This document shows, piece after piece, positions 23,864 to 32,441 of a stretch of DNA of 37,226 nt. Made by a program: the position numbers and the translations under genes. How positions within the stretch are numbered: the first letter of the stretch is position 1; every line of letters starts with the position of its first letter. The notes below the pieces were generated by a model, which was not told where the DNA came from, did no database searches, and saw nothing but the letters and a program-made list of their open reading frames with translations. The DNA is from Acidimicrobiaceae bacterium (lineage in GTDB: Bacteria; Actinomycetota; Acidimicrobiia; Acidimicrobiales; Poriferisodalaceae): NCBI GenBank assembly GCA_002721305.1, contig PBKA01000031.1, positions 1-37,226 of the forward strand. Reading direction: 5' to 3'.

Positions 23864-26116
23864 TTATTCGTCGTGTGCGTTTAGCGCCTCGAGAACCTTG
23901 ACCGGCGACATTGGTAATTCGGTCATCCGAACGTTGACGGCATCATGGATAGCGTTGCCGACCGCTGCCATCGGCGGAACGATTCCCACTTCACCAACGC
24001 CTCGCACTCCATAGGGATGCGCTGGGTTCGGCACTTCCACGATGCTGCAATCAATCATTGGTAGGTCCGAAGCGACGGGCATGCGGTAATCCAGGAAACT
24101 CGGGTTTTCCATCACACCTTCGGTGTCGTGAATGTATTCCTCATTGAGGGCCCATCCAATTCCTTGGACGACACCGCCCTGCATTTGTCCCTCGACATAG
24201 TCGGGGCTAATGGCGCGTCCTGCGTCTTGTGCAGTGAGGTAACGAACGATTCTCGTCACCCCTGTCTCAGGATCGACTTCGACATCACAAAGTTGAGTGG
24301 AGAAGCCCGCGCCGACTCCGCGAGAATTCAATGAAGCGTTAGCCGATATCGGACCACCTGTTCGTCCAGATTTGGCCGCCAAATCATTCAGGGAAAGCGG
24401 AGGTTGTGCACCTTCAACATGTTGGGCTTGCCCATCAACCCACTCAACTTGGTCAAGTTCGACATCCCAAGTTTTTGCGGCTCGCGCCCGAAGATCTTCC
24501 ACTATGAGACGGCACGCATCAACTACTGCAGCGCCAGTCGCCAGGGTCACTCGGCTCCCTCCCGTCACGTCGTTAAAGCCAACCGTTTCGGTATCAGCGA
24601 CGACCGGCTTGATCGACTCGTAAGGAATTCCAAGCTCTTCGGCCGCCATCAACGCCATGGATTGACGGCTCCCGCCAATGTCTGGCGATCCTGTTACGAC
24701 AGTTGCAGTGCCATTCTCGTTGACATGAACCGTCGCGCTGGACATCATGCCCGCGTTAAACCAGAACCCTGCTGCTACGCCACGTCCCTGGTTGGGGCCA
24801 AGTTCCGTTGTGTAGTTGGGGTGATCTTTGATGGCTTCGAGCGTTTCGACAAACCCGATCCGCGGGAATTTGGGTCCGTATGCCGCTTGCGTTCCTTCCA
24901 CTGCGGCGTTGGCTAACCGAATGTCGATCGCATACATTTCGATATTTCGAGCTAACTCGTCGAGAACCGACTCCACGGCAAATGCAGCCATTGGAGCGCC
25001 CGGGGCGCGGTAGGCAGCGACGCGTGGTTTGTTGCAAACTACGTCGTATCCCTCAACCACGAAATTGGGGATGTCATAGCATGCGATCGCAGTCATGCCC
25101 GCGGCGCCAACTGGTGAACCGGCGAATGCCCCAGCCTCGTAGGCCATCCATACTTCGGCAGCTGTGATTTTCCCGTCTTTGGACACTCCCATCTTGACCT
25201 TAATCCGAGTTCCTGATGTGGGTCCTGTTGCCCGGAAGACCTCGTCTCGATCCATCACCAACTTGACGGGTCGACCGGCTCTTTGGGATGGGCGAACGGC
25301 GAGCGGTTCAAGATAAATAACTGTTTTGCCCCCAAAACCGCCTCCAATTTCAGCCGCTGTGACCTTGAGGGTGCCAGGAGACACTCCTAACACTGTCGCT
25401 GTATAGGCCCTCATCTGGAAGTGACCTTGGGATGAACACCAAATGTTTGCTCTGCCGTCGCTATTGGAGTCAGCCACTGCTGCGTGGGGCTCTATGTAGC
25501 CTTGGTGAACCGGTTTTGTGGTGAATTCCCGTTCAACAACCGCGTCCGCTTCACCGAATCCCTGCTCGAGGTCACCTCGTTCGTGGAGAATTTTGCTTGC
25601 GATATTTGAAGGTTCTTCTGGGGCAGGGTCCACCCCTTTGGTAATCATCCCTTCGTGCAATAGGGGGGCATCGTCCGCCATGGCTTCGTCCACTGTCAGG
25701 ACGTGGGGTAACACTTCGTATGTCACCTCTACTGCTTTCGCGGCGGCTTCAGCTTGTTCTCGAGTGATTGCCGCTACAGCGGCGACAACATGTCCTTCGT
25801 ACAGAACTTTGTCTCGAGCGATGGTGTTGTTGGCGACATCTACATCGCTTGGGTGGGCACCATTGGCTGCGAGGTCGGGAAAGTCGTCCCCGGTGATTAC
25901 CGCTTTCACCCCCTCCATGGATTCCGCAGCACTGGTGTCAATCGACAGGATGCGCGCGTGCGCGTGGGGTGAGCGCACAACTTTGCCGTACAACATTCCC
26001 GGCAAAACCAGGTCGGCTCCGAATCGTGCTTTGCCTGTGACTTTCTCTAATCCGTCAGGTCGGATAGGTCGGGTACCTACCCACTTGTAGCCAGGGTTTT
26101 CTTCAGTTACAGCCAT
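23864..26116 (-). CDS. Xanthine dehydrogenase / CO dehydrogenase family molybdopterin-binding large subunit
   Basis: The catalytic subunit (750 residues) of a molybdenum hydroxylase. N-terminal residues about 20-130 form the aldehyde-oxidase hammerhead domain (KVTGKARFGADL, LYGKVVRSPHAHARI), followed by the Moco-binding domain. The loop is AYRAPGAPMAAFAVES, not AYRCSFR or AYRGAGR, so it is not a form I or form II CO dehydrogenase. The catalytic glutamate is Glu709 in GVGEVGIVPP. It probably hydroxylates a heterocycle, aldehyde or CoA thioester next to a ring. It overlaps the 2Fe-2S subunit by one base (TAATG), and gene order is M-S-L. The specific substrate cannot be assigned. Confidence 0.92.
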   Translation of the reverse strand: MAVTEENPGYKWVGTRPIRPDGLEKVTGKARFGADLVLPGMLYGKVVRSPHAHARILSIDTSAAESMEGVKAVITGDDFPDLAANGAHPSDVDVANNTIARDKVLYEGHVVAAVAAITREQAEAAAKAVEVTYEVLPHVLTVDEAMADDAPLLHEGMITKGVDPAPEEPSNIASKILHERGDLEQGFGEADAVVEREFTTKPVHQGYIEPHAAVADSNSDGRANIWCSSQGHFQMRAYTATVLGVSPGTLKVTAAEIGGGFGGKTVIYLEPLAVRPSQRAGRPVKLVMDRDEVFRATGPTSGTRIKVKMGVSKDGKITAAEVWMAYEAGAFAGSPVGAAGMTAIACYDIPNFVVEGYDVVCNKPRVAAYRAPGAPMAAFAVESVLDELARNIEMYAIDIRLANAAVEGTQAAYGPKFPRIGFVETLEAIKDHPNYTTELGPNQGRGVAAGFWFNAGMMSSATVHVNENGTATVVTGSPDIGGSRQSMALMAAEELGIPYESIKPVVADTETVGFNDVTGGSRVTLATGAAVVDACRLIVEDLRARAAKTWDVELDQVEWVDGQAQHVEGAQPPLSLNDLAAKSGRTGGPISANASLNSRGVGAGFSTQLCDVEVDPETGVTRIVRYLTAQDAGRAISPDYVEGQMQGGVVQGIGWALNEEYIHDTEGVMENPSFLDYRMPVASDLPMIDCSIVEVPNPAHPYGVRGVGEVGIVPPMAAVGNAIHDAVNVRMTELPMSPVKVLEALNAHDE

Positions 26117-26592
26117 TACTTACCCCTCATTTCTAAAGCTGCTTCTTGGACAGCGCGAATAATTTTGTCGTATCCGGTGCACCGACAGAGGTTGCCTGCC
26201 AGGGCATAACGAATTTCGGTTTCAGTTGGATCTGGGTTCTTGTCCAACAAAGCTTTTGCTGCCATGAGAAACCCTGGCGTGCAAATGCCGCACTGCAGAG
26301 CTGCTCCTTCTAGAAAGCATTGTTGGAGGGGATGCAGGTCACCGGAATCGGCGAGTCCTTCGACAGTGAGGATTGTCGTTCCATCAGCTTCAGGAGCGAA
26401 CATAAGACATGAGCAAGTGACTCTGTCGTCGACGAGAATGGAACAGGCCCCGCAATCTCCGGTTCCGCACCCTTCTTTTGCCCCCGTGAGACCAACTTCG
26501 TCTCGTAGGGCATTCAATAGCGATGTCCCGTCTTCGGTGAGAAATTCGGTCTCGTCGCCGTTGATTACCGTGGTGATGTGAGTTCGCGGCAT
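26116..26592 (-). CDS. (2Fe-2S)-binding small subunit of molybdenum hydroxylase
   Basis: A 158-residue electron-transfer subunit with two [2Fe-2S] domains. The plant-ferredoxin-like cluster ligands are C42, C47, C50 and C62; the second cluster has C101, C104, C136 and C138 (CGICTPG and NLCRCTGY). All eight needed cysteines are present. It passes electrons from the Moco centre to the FAD subunit. Its start overlaps the stop of the FAD subunit by one base and its stop overlaps the start of the large subunit, so the three are translationally coupled. Confidence 0.93.
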   Translation of the reverse strand: MPRTHITTVINGDETEFLTEDGTSLLNALRDEVGLTGAKEGCGTGDCGACSILVDDRVTCSCLMFAPEADGTTILTVEGLADSGDLHPLQQCFLEGAALQCGICTPGFLMAAKALLDKNPDPTETEIRYALAGNLCRCTGYDKIIRAVQEAALEMRGK

Positions 26593-27461
26593 TAGTTTGT
26601 TCCGTTTCTTTGCTCAGCTCGTTCAATTGCAATCAGTACCGCTCTTTTGGCCAAAACGCCGGCTACCTGTTTCCGGTAGGCGACGGTACCTCGCTTGTCG
26701 TCGATGGGGTCACACGCCTCGCTGGCCGCTGCCGCAACAGCGTCAAGAGTGGCGTCATCGGCAGTCGTGCCCACAAGTGCGTCTTCCGCGTCAGGGATTC
26801 TGATGACTGTCGGAGCGACAGCGGCTAAAGCCAGCGCGGCTTGTTCGATACTGCCGTCGTCGGCCAGTGTTACCCGTGCACCTGCTCCTACAACTGCGAT
26901 ATCCATTTCAGTTCTGGGGATCATTCGCAGGTATGCATCTCCGCTACGGGCAGGCATGTTGTCGATTTCAAACTCGACGATAAATTCGTCGTCATCAAGT
27001 GATGTTTGACCCGGTCCGGTTACTACTTCGGAGACGTCAAGCACGCGAGTGCCGCTTGGACCTGCAACTACGGCTCGGACACCGTTGACTACCATCGCCG
27101 GCACCGAATCTGCCGCTGGTGAGGCGTTGCATAGATTGCCCCCCAAGCTGGATCTGTTTTGGATCTGGTCTGAACCAATGAGACCTGCAGCTTCAGACAG
27201 TCCTGGGAACTCGTGGCTGAAGGCTTCGTCTTCTGTCAGATAAGCGGTAGGTGTGGCCGCTCCAACCGTCCACTTATTGTCGTCGCTCTTTAGCGATACC
27301 AGTTCTTCGATCTTTTTTAGATCGACCAGCAATTCGGGCGCCGGTCTTCCCGCACGGAGCTGAGGAACAACGTCTGTTGCCCCAGCAAACACTTGCGCAG
27401 ACGGTGACGCGGAAAGCAGGGATGTTGCTTCCTCTACCGAAGATGGTGCTACGTATTTCAC
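26592..27461 (-). CDS. FAD-binding medium subunit of molybdenum hydroxylase
   Basis: The 289-residue flavin subunit (CoxM/xanthine dehydrogenase subunit M type). FAD-binding motifs are AGATD at 26-30 and SLGGNLCNASPAADS at 105-119, followed by the CO dehydrogenase flavoprotein C-terminal domain (about 185-289). It starts with GTG at 27461 preceded by an AGGGGGA ribosome binding site, and it is the first gene of the leftward operon. Electrons arrive from the 2Fe-2S subunit and leave to an unknown acceptor. Confidence 0.92.
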   Translation of the reverse strand: MKYVAPSSVEEATSLLSASPSAQVFAGATDVVPQLRAGRPAPELLVDLKKIEELVSLKSDDNKWTVGAATPTAYLTEDEAFSHEFPGLSEAAGLIGSDQIQNRSSLGGNLCNASPAADSVPAMVVNGVRAVVAGPSGTRVLDVSEVVTGPGQTSLDDDEFIVEFEIDNMPARSGDAYLRMIPRTEMDIAVVGAGARVTLADDGSIEQAALALAAVAPTVIRIPDAEDALVGTTADDATLDAVAAAASEACDPIDDKRGTVAYRKQVAGVLAKRAVLIAIERAEQRNGTN

Positions 27462-27477
27462 TCATTCCCCCTATTTC

Positions 27478-27494
27478 GACAAATCATGATTGTC
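27478..27494. promoter_or_regulatory. Imperfect palindrome upstream of the molybdenum hydroxylase operon
   Basis: An eight-base palindrome ATCATGAT is flanked by GACA on the left and TGTC on the right with one extra base, giving a near-perfect 17-base inverted repeat. It lies 17 bases before the GTG of the FAD subunit in the divergent region shared with the acyl-CoA dehydrogenase gene. It may be an operator, but no regulator gene is nearby. Confidence 0.3.
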
Positions 27495-27537
27495 TGCCGT
27501 GGCGTGGTTTCTCGAAAGGTAGTCGCTCGTTCCTTCA

Positions 27538-27568
27538 TTGTCCTGTCCAACAGCCTTCGGGATAGTTT
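27538..27568 (+). promoter_or_regulatory. Putative promoter of the AidB-like acyl-CoA dehydrogenase (TTGTCC-N19-TAGTTT)
   Basis: A -35-like TTGTCC (27538-27543) and -10-like TAGTTT (27563-27568) precede the ATG at 27575 by six bases. No Shine-Dalgarno sequence lies between, so the transcript would be leaderless. Confidence 0.4.
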
Positions 27569-27574
27569 AGAGCC

Positions 27575-29191
27575 ATGGCATCCTCGGATAACCAACCAGG
27601 TCCTCTCGGTTCTTACAATCTTTTCACGGCTGATCCGGTGCTGCCGGATGCGGTGCGTCGCGAGGGCGGGGACATTGGGCTTTTGGAGAGTTTCGGTGAA
27701 CGAGTGGGGACTGAAGAAACACGAGAATGGGGCCGGTTGGCCAATAAAAACGTCCCGATCCTTCATACCCACGATCCTTTCGGTAACAGAATCGATGAGA
27801 TCGAGTATCACCCCGCGTATCACTCAATCCTGAGTCTTGCTGTCGAAGCCGGGATCCACTGCATGCGCTACGAGCAATCTCCCGGGGAGGGGGCGTACGT
27901 GACTCGTAACGCGTTGATGGGTTTGATCACTCAGGTCGAGATGGGCCACGGTTGTCCTACCTCTATGACTTCTGGCGCACTGATGGCTTTGAAGCATCAA
28001 CCCGAGTTGAGTGAAATTTGGGAACCGTTGACGATTAGCAGGAGCTATGACCATCAGCTGAGAGCACCGGATCAAAAATCGGGTGTTCTCTTGGGAATGG
28101 GGATGACCGAGAAGCAGGGCGGCTCAGATGTCCGCGCGAATACCAGTACAGCAACACTCGGCGCTGATGGCGAATATCGACTTGAAGGCCACAAATGGTT
28201 TACCTCGGCTCCTATGTGCGACGCTTTCTTGGTTCTGGCCTACGCGCCGAAAGGCATGTCTTGTTTTCTGGTTCCTCGTGTCCTGCCTGACGGAACCCGC
28301 AATTCTCTGAGGTTCATGCGGTTGAAGGACAAGCTCGGCAATCGTTCTAACGCGTCCGCTGAACTGGAGTTCGACAACACCGCGGCTTGGATCGTTGGCG
28401 AGGAGGGCCGCGGTATCCCAACCATTATCGAAATGGTGCACGCCACCCGATTAGACGTTGCCAACTGGGGGGTGTCCCTGATGCGCCAAGCCGTAAGTCA
28501 AGCTGGCTGGCATGTAGCTCACCGCGATGCTTTTGGGGCGAAGTTGATAGATAAGCCGTTGATGCAAAATGTTCTGGCTGACCTCGAAGTGGAGGTCGAA
28601 GCGGCAACGTTAATGATTACTCGACTTTCAGGAGCTCATGAACGAATGGAAGTTGATGAACATGAGCGCGCCTTCGCGCGTCTTGCTACCCCTGTTGCCA
28701 AATATTGGTTGACTAAGCAATCAAATCCTGTGGTCCGCGAGGCCCTGGAATGCGTCGGTGGCAACGGCTATGTCGAGGATTCGATAATGCCCCGTTTGTA
28801 CCGCGAAGCGCCGCTGAACGCCATTTGGGAAGGCGCCGGGAACGTTATTGCACTGGATGTCGAACGAGCGGCGTCGAGGAACCCCGAAAGTGTTGAAGCG
28901 TTCCTCGATGAAATGGACCGATCGCGGGGTCGCGACCCAGGACTTGACGAACGACTTGATGATCTACGAGCCCATTTTGCTGCCCCCCTGTCCGAGGCGA
29001 CTGCTCGACGATTGATTGAGCGACTAGCCACTACTTGGGCTGGAACTCTTATGGTCGAACATGGTGATCCCGCGGTAAGTGACGCCTATTTGTCATCTCG
29101 GATCGCTGGAGACCATGGATCTCTATTCGGCACGCTGTCGGCGGGTTGTGATTTGGTTCACATTTCAGAACGAGCGGTCCCGGTCAGCTAG
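27575..29191 (+). CDS. AidB-like acyl-CoA dehydrogenase family protein
   Basis: A 538-residue flavoprotein of the AidB branch of the acyl-CoA dehydrogenase superfamily. Longer than standard members, it has the AidB-type N-terminal segment (residues about 1-150), then LLGMGMTEKQGGSDVRANTS, LEGHKWFTSAPMCDAFL and DKLGNRSNASAELEF, and a C-terminal helical domain with VVREALECVGGNGYVEDS and APLNAIWEGAGNVIALDV. E. coli AidB is induced in alkylation stress and binds DNA, but most relatives in actinobacteria are annotated only as acyl-CoA dehydrogenases and the role here may be metabolic. ATG 27575 is used. It is divergent from the molybdenum hydroxylase operon and convergent with the next nitroreductase gene. 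Confidence 0.88.
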   Translation: MASSDNQPGPLGSYNLFTADPVLPDAVRREGGDIGLLESFGERVGTEETREWGRLANKNVPILHTHDPFGNRIDEIEYHPAYHSILSLAVEAGIHCMRYEQSPGEGAYVTRNALMGLITQVEMGHGCPTSMTSGALMALKHQPELSEIWEPLTISRSYDHQLRAPDQKSGVLLGMGMTEKQGGSDVRANTSTATLGADGEYRLEGHKWFTSAPMCDAFLVLAYAPKGMSCFLVPRVLPDGTRNSLRFMRLKDKLGNRSNASAELEFDNTAAWIVGEEGRGIPTIIEMVHATRLDVANWGVSLMRQAVSQAGWHVAHRDAFGAKLIDKPLMQNVLADLEVEVEAATLMITRLSGAHERMEVDEHERAFARLATPVAKYWLTKQSNPVVREALECVGGNGYVEDSIMPRLYREAPLNAIWEGAGNVIALDVERAASRNPESVEAFLDEMDRSRGRDPGLDERLDDLRAHFAAPLSEATARRLIERLATTWAGTLMVEHGDPAVSDAYLSSRIAGDHGSLFGTLSAGCDLVHISERAVPVS

Positions 29192-29203
29192 CCGTCACCG
29201 GAA

Positions 29204-29878
29204 TCAGCCTGTGAAGGCTGGGCCGTCGGCACGGTCGACGGTGGTGAACTCCTCCACCTTTTTCCGTGTGAGCTTTGTGAGCTGTTTCTTCGGTTTGCCT
29301 ATGGTGAGAAGTGCCGCTACCGCAACATGGGGCTCGAGGCCAAGCAACTCCTGAGCTTTAGATTCCTGGGCTGCGATGAGAGTGGTGAGTGTGCCCCCGA
29401 AACCTTCGTTACGGGCCCCGAGGAGGATGTTCCATGCCATTGGGTAAATGGAGCCGCCGCTGATGATTCCGACGCGGTCAAGGTCCTTATCCAGTGACGC
29501 GACGACACCAAGGTCGACGGCGACAACAAGCACTGTTGGCGTTTGGGAAAGATCTTCGAACATTGGTATGACAGCAGGTATTGACTCGTCATTCCAGATT
29601 TTGTCAACGTCTATCGCTGTGGGGTGCACGCTTTGCCACGGGCTTTCTCCACTTCGTCGCTGTTCGCCGTAGACCCGCAATTGTGGGAGACAGAGCTGGC
29701 CTAGGGTTCGCTTGGTTTCAGGGTTTTTGACAACTATTACTCGTCCACCCTGTCGATTGCCCCCACTTGGGGCAAACCGCGCGTTGTCCAAAATTCGATA
29801 CAGGGTCTCGTCGGGTAGTTCGTCGTCTGTGAAATCTCGGGCAGCGAATGTGGTGCGCATAACGTCATACAGTTCCAT
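29204..29878 (-). CDS. Nitroreductase-fold FMN oxidoreductase (paralogue A)
   Basis: A nitroreductase family protein of 224 residues with TTFAARDFTDDELPDETLYR, then ARFAPSGGNRQGGRVIVV as FMN-binding segments and GARNEGFGGTLTTLIAAQE in the C-terminal half. It aligns without gaps along its whole length to the protein at 32442-33116, also 224 residues; this supports ATG 29878 over an upstream GTG at 29905 that would add nine residues. It is downstream of the lipocalin-like gene on the same strand, 59 bases away. Substrate unknown. Confidence 0.87.
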   Translation of the reverse strand: MELYDVMRTTFAARDFTDDELPDETLYRILDNARFAPSGGNRQGGRVIVVKNPETKRTLGQLCLPQLRVYGEQRRSGESPWQSVHPTAIDVDKIWNDESIPAVIPMFEDLSQTPTVLVVAVDLGVVASLDKDLDRVGIISGGSIYPMAWNILLGARNEGFGGTLTTLIAAQESKAQELLGLEPHVAVAALLTIGKPKKQLTKLTRKKVEEFTTVDRADGPAFTG

Positions 29879-29937
29879 GTCTTCATACTTCCACGACCAG
29901 CCCACCTTGTGTCGCCCTATTGGGTTAAGGCGTTGGC

Positions 29938-31062
29938 TCAGGGTGCCGCATCGAAGAATTGTGTGAAGCCATATCTCGGATATGGGCCGACAACAAGTTG
30001 TTCAAGCACGCCTACGCCTTGAGAGGAACCACAACGAACTCGAACTACTTCCTGAATGTGAATGTTTTCCGGGGCGAGGGGATCAATTTCCTCTAAATTC
30101 CAACATTCACTCGATATAGCTAATTCACCCTTCCAGTGCCCATGGCCCCATTCGGGGTGCCCGTACCCCATGCCTTTCATCAGAATCGATTTAACAGGTT
30201 CGATCTCTACTTCAATTTGGGTTGAATTCGAGAGTCCCATGATGAGATGTCCCCCTGAAACTCTGCGAGTCCCCGGGGTCCACGCGAAATCGTGGCTGAC
30301 CGAGGCAAAGCGCTCAATTCTTGGTTCCTCGACACCTGGTATCTGTGTCACATCGGCGTAAGCGGGCAGCCGAAAGCCGTCCCAATGCCAGACTTCGTCA
30401 TTGTCTCCTTCGAATATGCCTAGGTGGGTAACGTGATCTGACCAGTGCAGCGGCGCCCAGAAAAACTTGAGACCTTTGGGTACAGTCGGTGCTCCTGGTG
30501 GTGCCGGGTCTCCTACAGGTCGAACTCCCCATGACCGATCTTTCGTTCCGTAGGTATGTTCGGGATCAAGGATGATGGTTTCGTCGGGGAGGTGGAGTTC
30601 GCCACGCCAAAATCCGAATTGGTTCATGCGAGTCGAGATCATCCAGCGACCTATTTGTTCAGGGGTGAGTATCTGGTGGTCTTCTGCGAAGTGCGCCGTC
30701 CTTGGAATCCATTCGAGATCAGCGCTGATGCCTGTTTCGTTGTCGTCGAGAACTACCCGGAGTGTCTTCATTGCTTCTTGAATTTCGATCCGGAATGGGC
30801 CAGTACTCATGTCGATGGGATCATCCGGTGCTCTTCGAGAGGCATGAAAGGAATGCTGTTGGTTTCCTTGAGCCACGGTTAACGAGCAGTCTTGTATGCG
30901 GAGGTTGGGGTAACGGGCCGAACTGATTCCGAAATACAGGGCACCGTCTGCGGTGTAGCCGTTAAAGAACGAGCGGTCGTAGGCGTTCCGGTCACTTGTC
31001 GCCGATGTGGCTATCGGCCGTGACGTCTGGTGTATGTAGAACTCGTCGAAGGAACTCAGCAA
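29938..31062 (-). CDS. Lipocalin/CrtC-like (DUF7064/DUF7065-type) protein of unknown function
   Basis: A protein of about 374 residues resembling hypothetical proteins common in mycobacteria and other catabolic actinobacteria: an N-terminal SSFDEFYIHQTSRPIA and DRSFFNGYTADGALYFG segment, a tryptophan-rich centre (MNQFGFWRGELH, KDRSWGVRPVGDP) and a beta-rich C-terminal half. It has no signal peptide or membrane helix. The fold is probably two lipocalin-like barrels related to hydroxyneurosporene synthase-like proteins, but this is recognition from memory and not firm. A GGAGG ribosome binding site at 31071-31075 points to the TTG at 31062 (LSSFDEF) as start; TTG at 31077 lacks one. It is divergent from the CoA-transferase. 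Confidence 0.75.
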   Translation of the reverse strand: MLSSFDEFYIHQTSRPIATSATSDRNAYDRSFFNGYTADGALYFGISSARYPNLRIQDCSLTVAQGNQQHSFHASRRAPDDPIDMSTGPFRIEIQEAMKTLRVVLDDNETGISADLEWIPRTAHFAEDHQILTPEQIGRWMISTRMNQFGFWRGELHLPDETIILDPEHTYGTKDRSWGVRPVGDPAPPGAPTVPKGLKFFWAPLHWSDHVTHLGIFEGDNDEVWHWDGFRLPAYADVTQIPGVEEPRIERFASVSHDFAWTPGTRRVSGGHLIMGLSNSTQIEVEIEPVKSILMKGMGYGHPEWGHGHWKGELAISSECWNLEEIDPLAPENIHIQEVVRVRCGSSQGVGVLEQLVVGPYPRYGFTQFFDAAP

Positions 31063-31247
31063 CTTTTCCACCTCCAACTTCAGTTGATGGTCATTGTTGC
31101 CGTCCCAACATAGGCCTCGCCTTGGCTGAATGTGACATGAATCATTGCTCTTGCGGTCAGCGATTGAGGTGAAGAGGGGTCTCTTCGGAAGCCGTTCAAC
31201 GAAAATCTAACTATCTTCGGGGTCAAGTGTTCTCTGGGGAGGTTGTG

Positions 31248-32432
31248 ATGGCTGGGGTGTTAGACGGGATTCGTGTATTGGATTTCGGTCGTTTTATTGC
31301 CGGACCGTTTGCTGCCACCATCCTGGGTGATCTGGGCGCTGATGTGATTCGCATCGAGAGAATCGATGGCGGTGAAGACCGCTGGACAACTCCGGTCACC
31401 TCCGATGGGCAGGGGGCGTTGTTTCTTCAGGTCGGGCGAAACAAAAGAAGTGTCACTTTGAATCCGATGAAACCCGCGGGTAGAGAAATAATGAACGCCC
31501 TAATCGGAACGGCGGACGTGGTTGTAGCCAATTTGCCTCCCGATACACGAAGACAAATGGGTCTTGACTACGAGTCGCTGAAAGCAATCAAGGACGACGT
31601 CATTGTTTCAACCGTGACCTGTTTCGGTTCGGGGGGTCCATTTAGTGACCGTGTCGGTTTTGATGGCCTCGCTCAGGCCATGTCTGGGGCCATGCACATG
31701 ACCGGACCTGAGGGGCAACCAACGCGCAACTCGACACCGTACGTGGATTTCTGTACTGGCTCTTTGCTGGCAATGGCGACACTCGCCGCGTTACGACACC
31801 GTGATCTCACCGGCGAAGGTCAGGAACTTGAAGGGGCCTTATTGAAAACTGCGGTGACCATTGCAAATGCGACGCTTATTGAACAGGACCAACTTCAGAT
31901 CAACCGAGAGGCCTCGCACAACCAAGGGCAAACTGCCGCCCCCTCGGACACCTTCGCCACTCTGGATGGCTTGGTGCTGGTGTCGGTGATCGGCAATTAC
32001 CAATTCGCGCGATGGGCAAAGCTTGTCGGTCGACCCGAACTAGCAGATGACCCGAGGTTCCAAAACGATGAGGGTCGGGGAAATCATCGAAATGAAATCT
32101 GTGGGGTGATGTCAGATTGGTGTGCGGACAAATCGACTGACGACGTGTTGTCTGCCCTCGCAGATCTCAAGATTCCAGGCGCTCCTGTTTTAAAACCTCA
32201 AGAAACTCTTGATCATCCGCACGTCGAGGCACTGGGGTTTTTGGAACGTCTCTCCTACCCCACAGCCATCAAGGATGTCCCGATAAGTCAGTTCCCGGTG
32301 TCGATGACCGGCAGCCCGGGAACTATCCGCCATAGATCCCCCGAACTGGGCGAACACACAGATGAGGTGTTGACTGAGCTTGGCTTTAGCTCTTCGGAGA
32401 TAGATGATTTTCGTTCAGATCGAATTGTTTGA
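31248..32432 (+). CDS. Type III CoA-transferase (CaiB/BaiF family)
   Basis: A 394-residue CoA-transferase that moves CoA between acyl groups through an aspartyl-CoA or mixed anhydride intermediate. The start GIRVLDFGRFIAGPFAA and LGDLGADVIRIER are the usual N-terminal signature, and the catalytic aspartate is Asp167 in PYVDFCTG. ATG 31248 has a GGGGAGG ribosome binding site six bases upstream; the frame is open to 31227 but that part holds the binding site. The nitroreductase gene follows after nine bases, probably in one operon. Acceptor and donor acids cannot be told. Confidence 0.9.
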   Translation: MAGVLDGIRVLDFGRFIAGPFAATILGDLGADVIRIERIDGGEDRWTTPVTSDGQGALFLQVGRNKRSVTLNPMKPAGREIMNALIGTADVVVANLPPDTRRQMGLDYESLKAIKDDVIVSTVTCFGSGGPFSDRVGFDGLAQAMSGAMHMTGPEGQPTRNSTPYVDFCTGSLLAMATLAALRHRDLTGEGQELEGALLKTAVTIANATLIEQDQLQINREASHNQGQTAAPSDTFATLDGLVLVSVIGNYQFARWAKLVGRPELADDPRFQNDEGRGNHRNEICGVMSDWCADKSTDDVLSALADLKIPGAPVLKPQETLDHPHVEALGFLERLSYPTAIKDVPISQFPVSMTGSPGTIRHRSPELGEHTDEVLTELGFSSSEIDDFRSDRIV

Positions 32433-32441
32433 GGTGTTGTT

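Noticed and set aside
31063-31206. Long in-frame open extension upstream of the lipocalin-like gene
   Set aside because: The frame is open to a TAG at about 31207 but contains no convincing start with a ribosome site, and the extra residues do not look like the family N-terminus; GGAGG points to TTG 31062.
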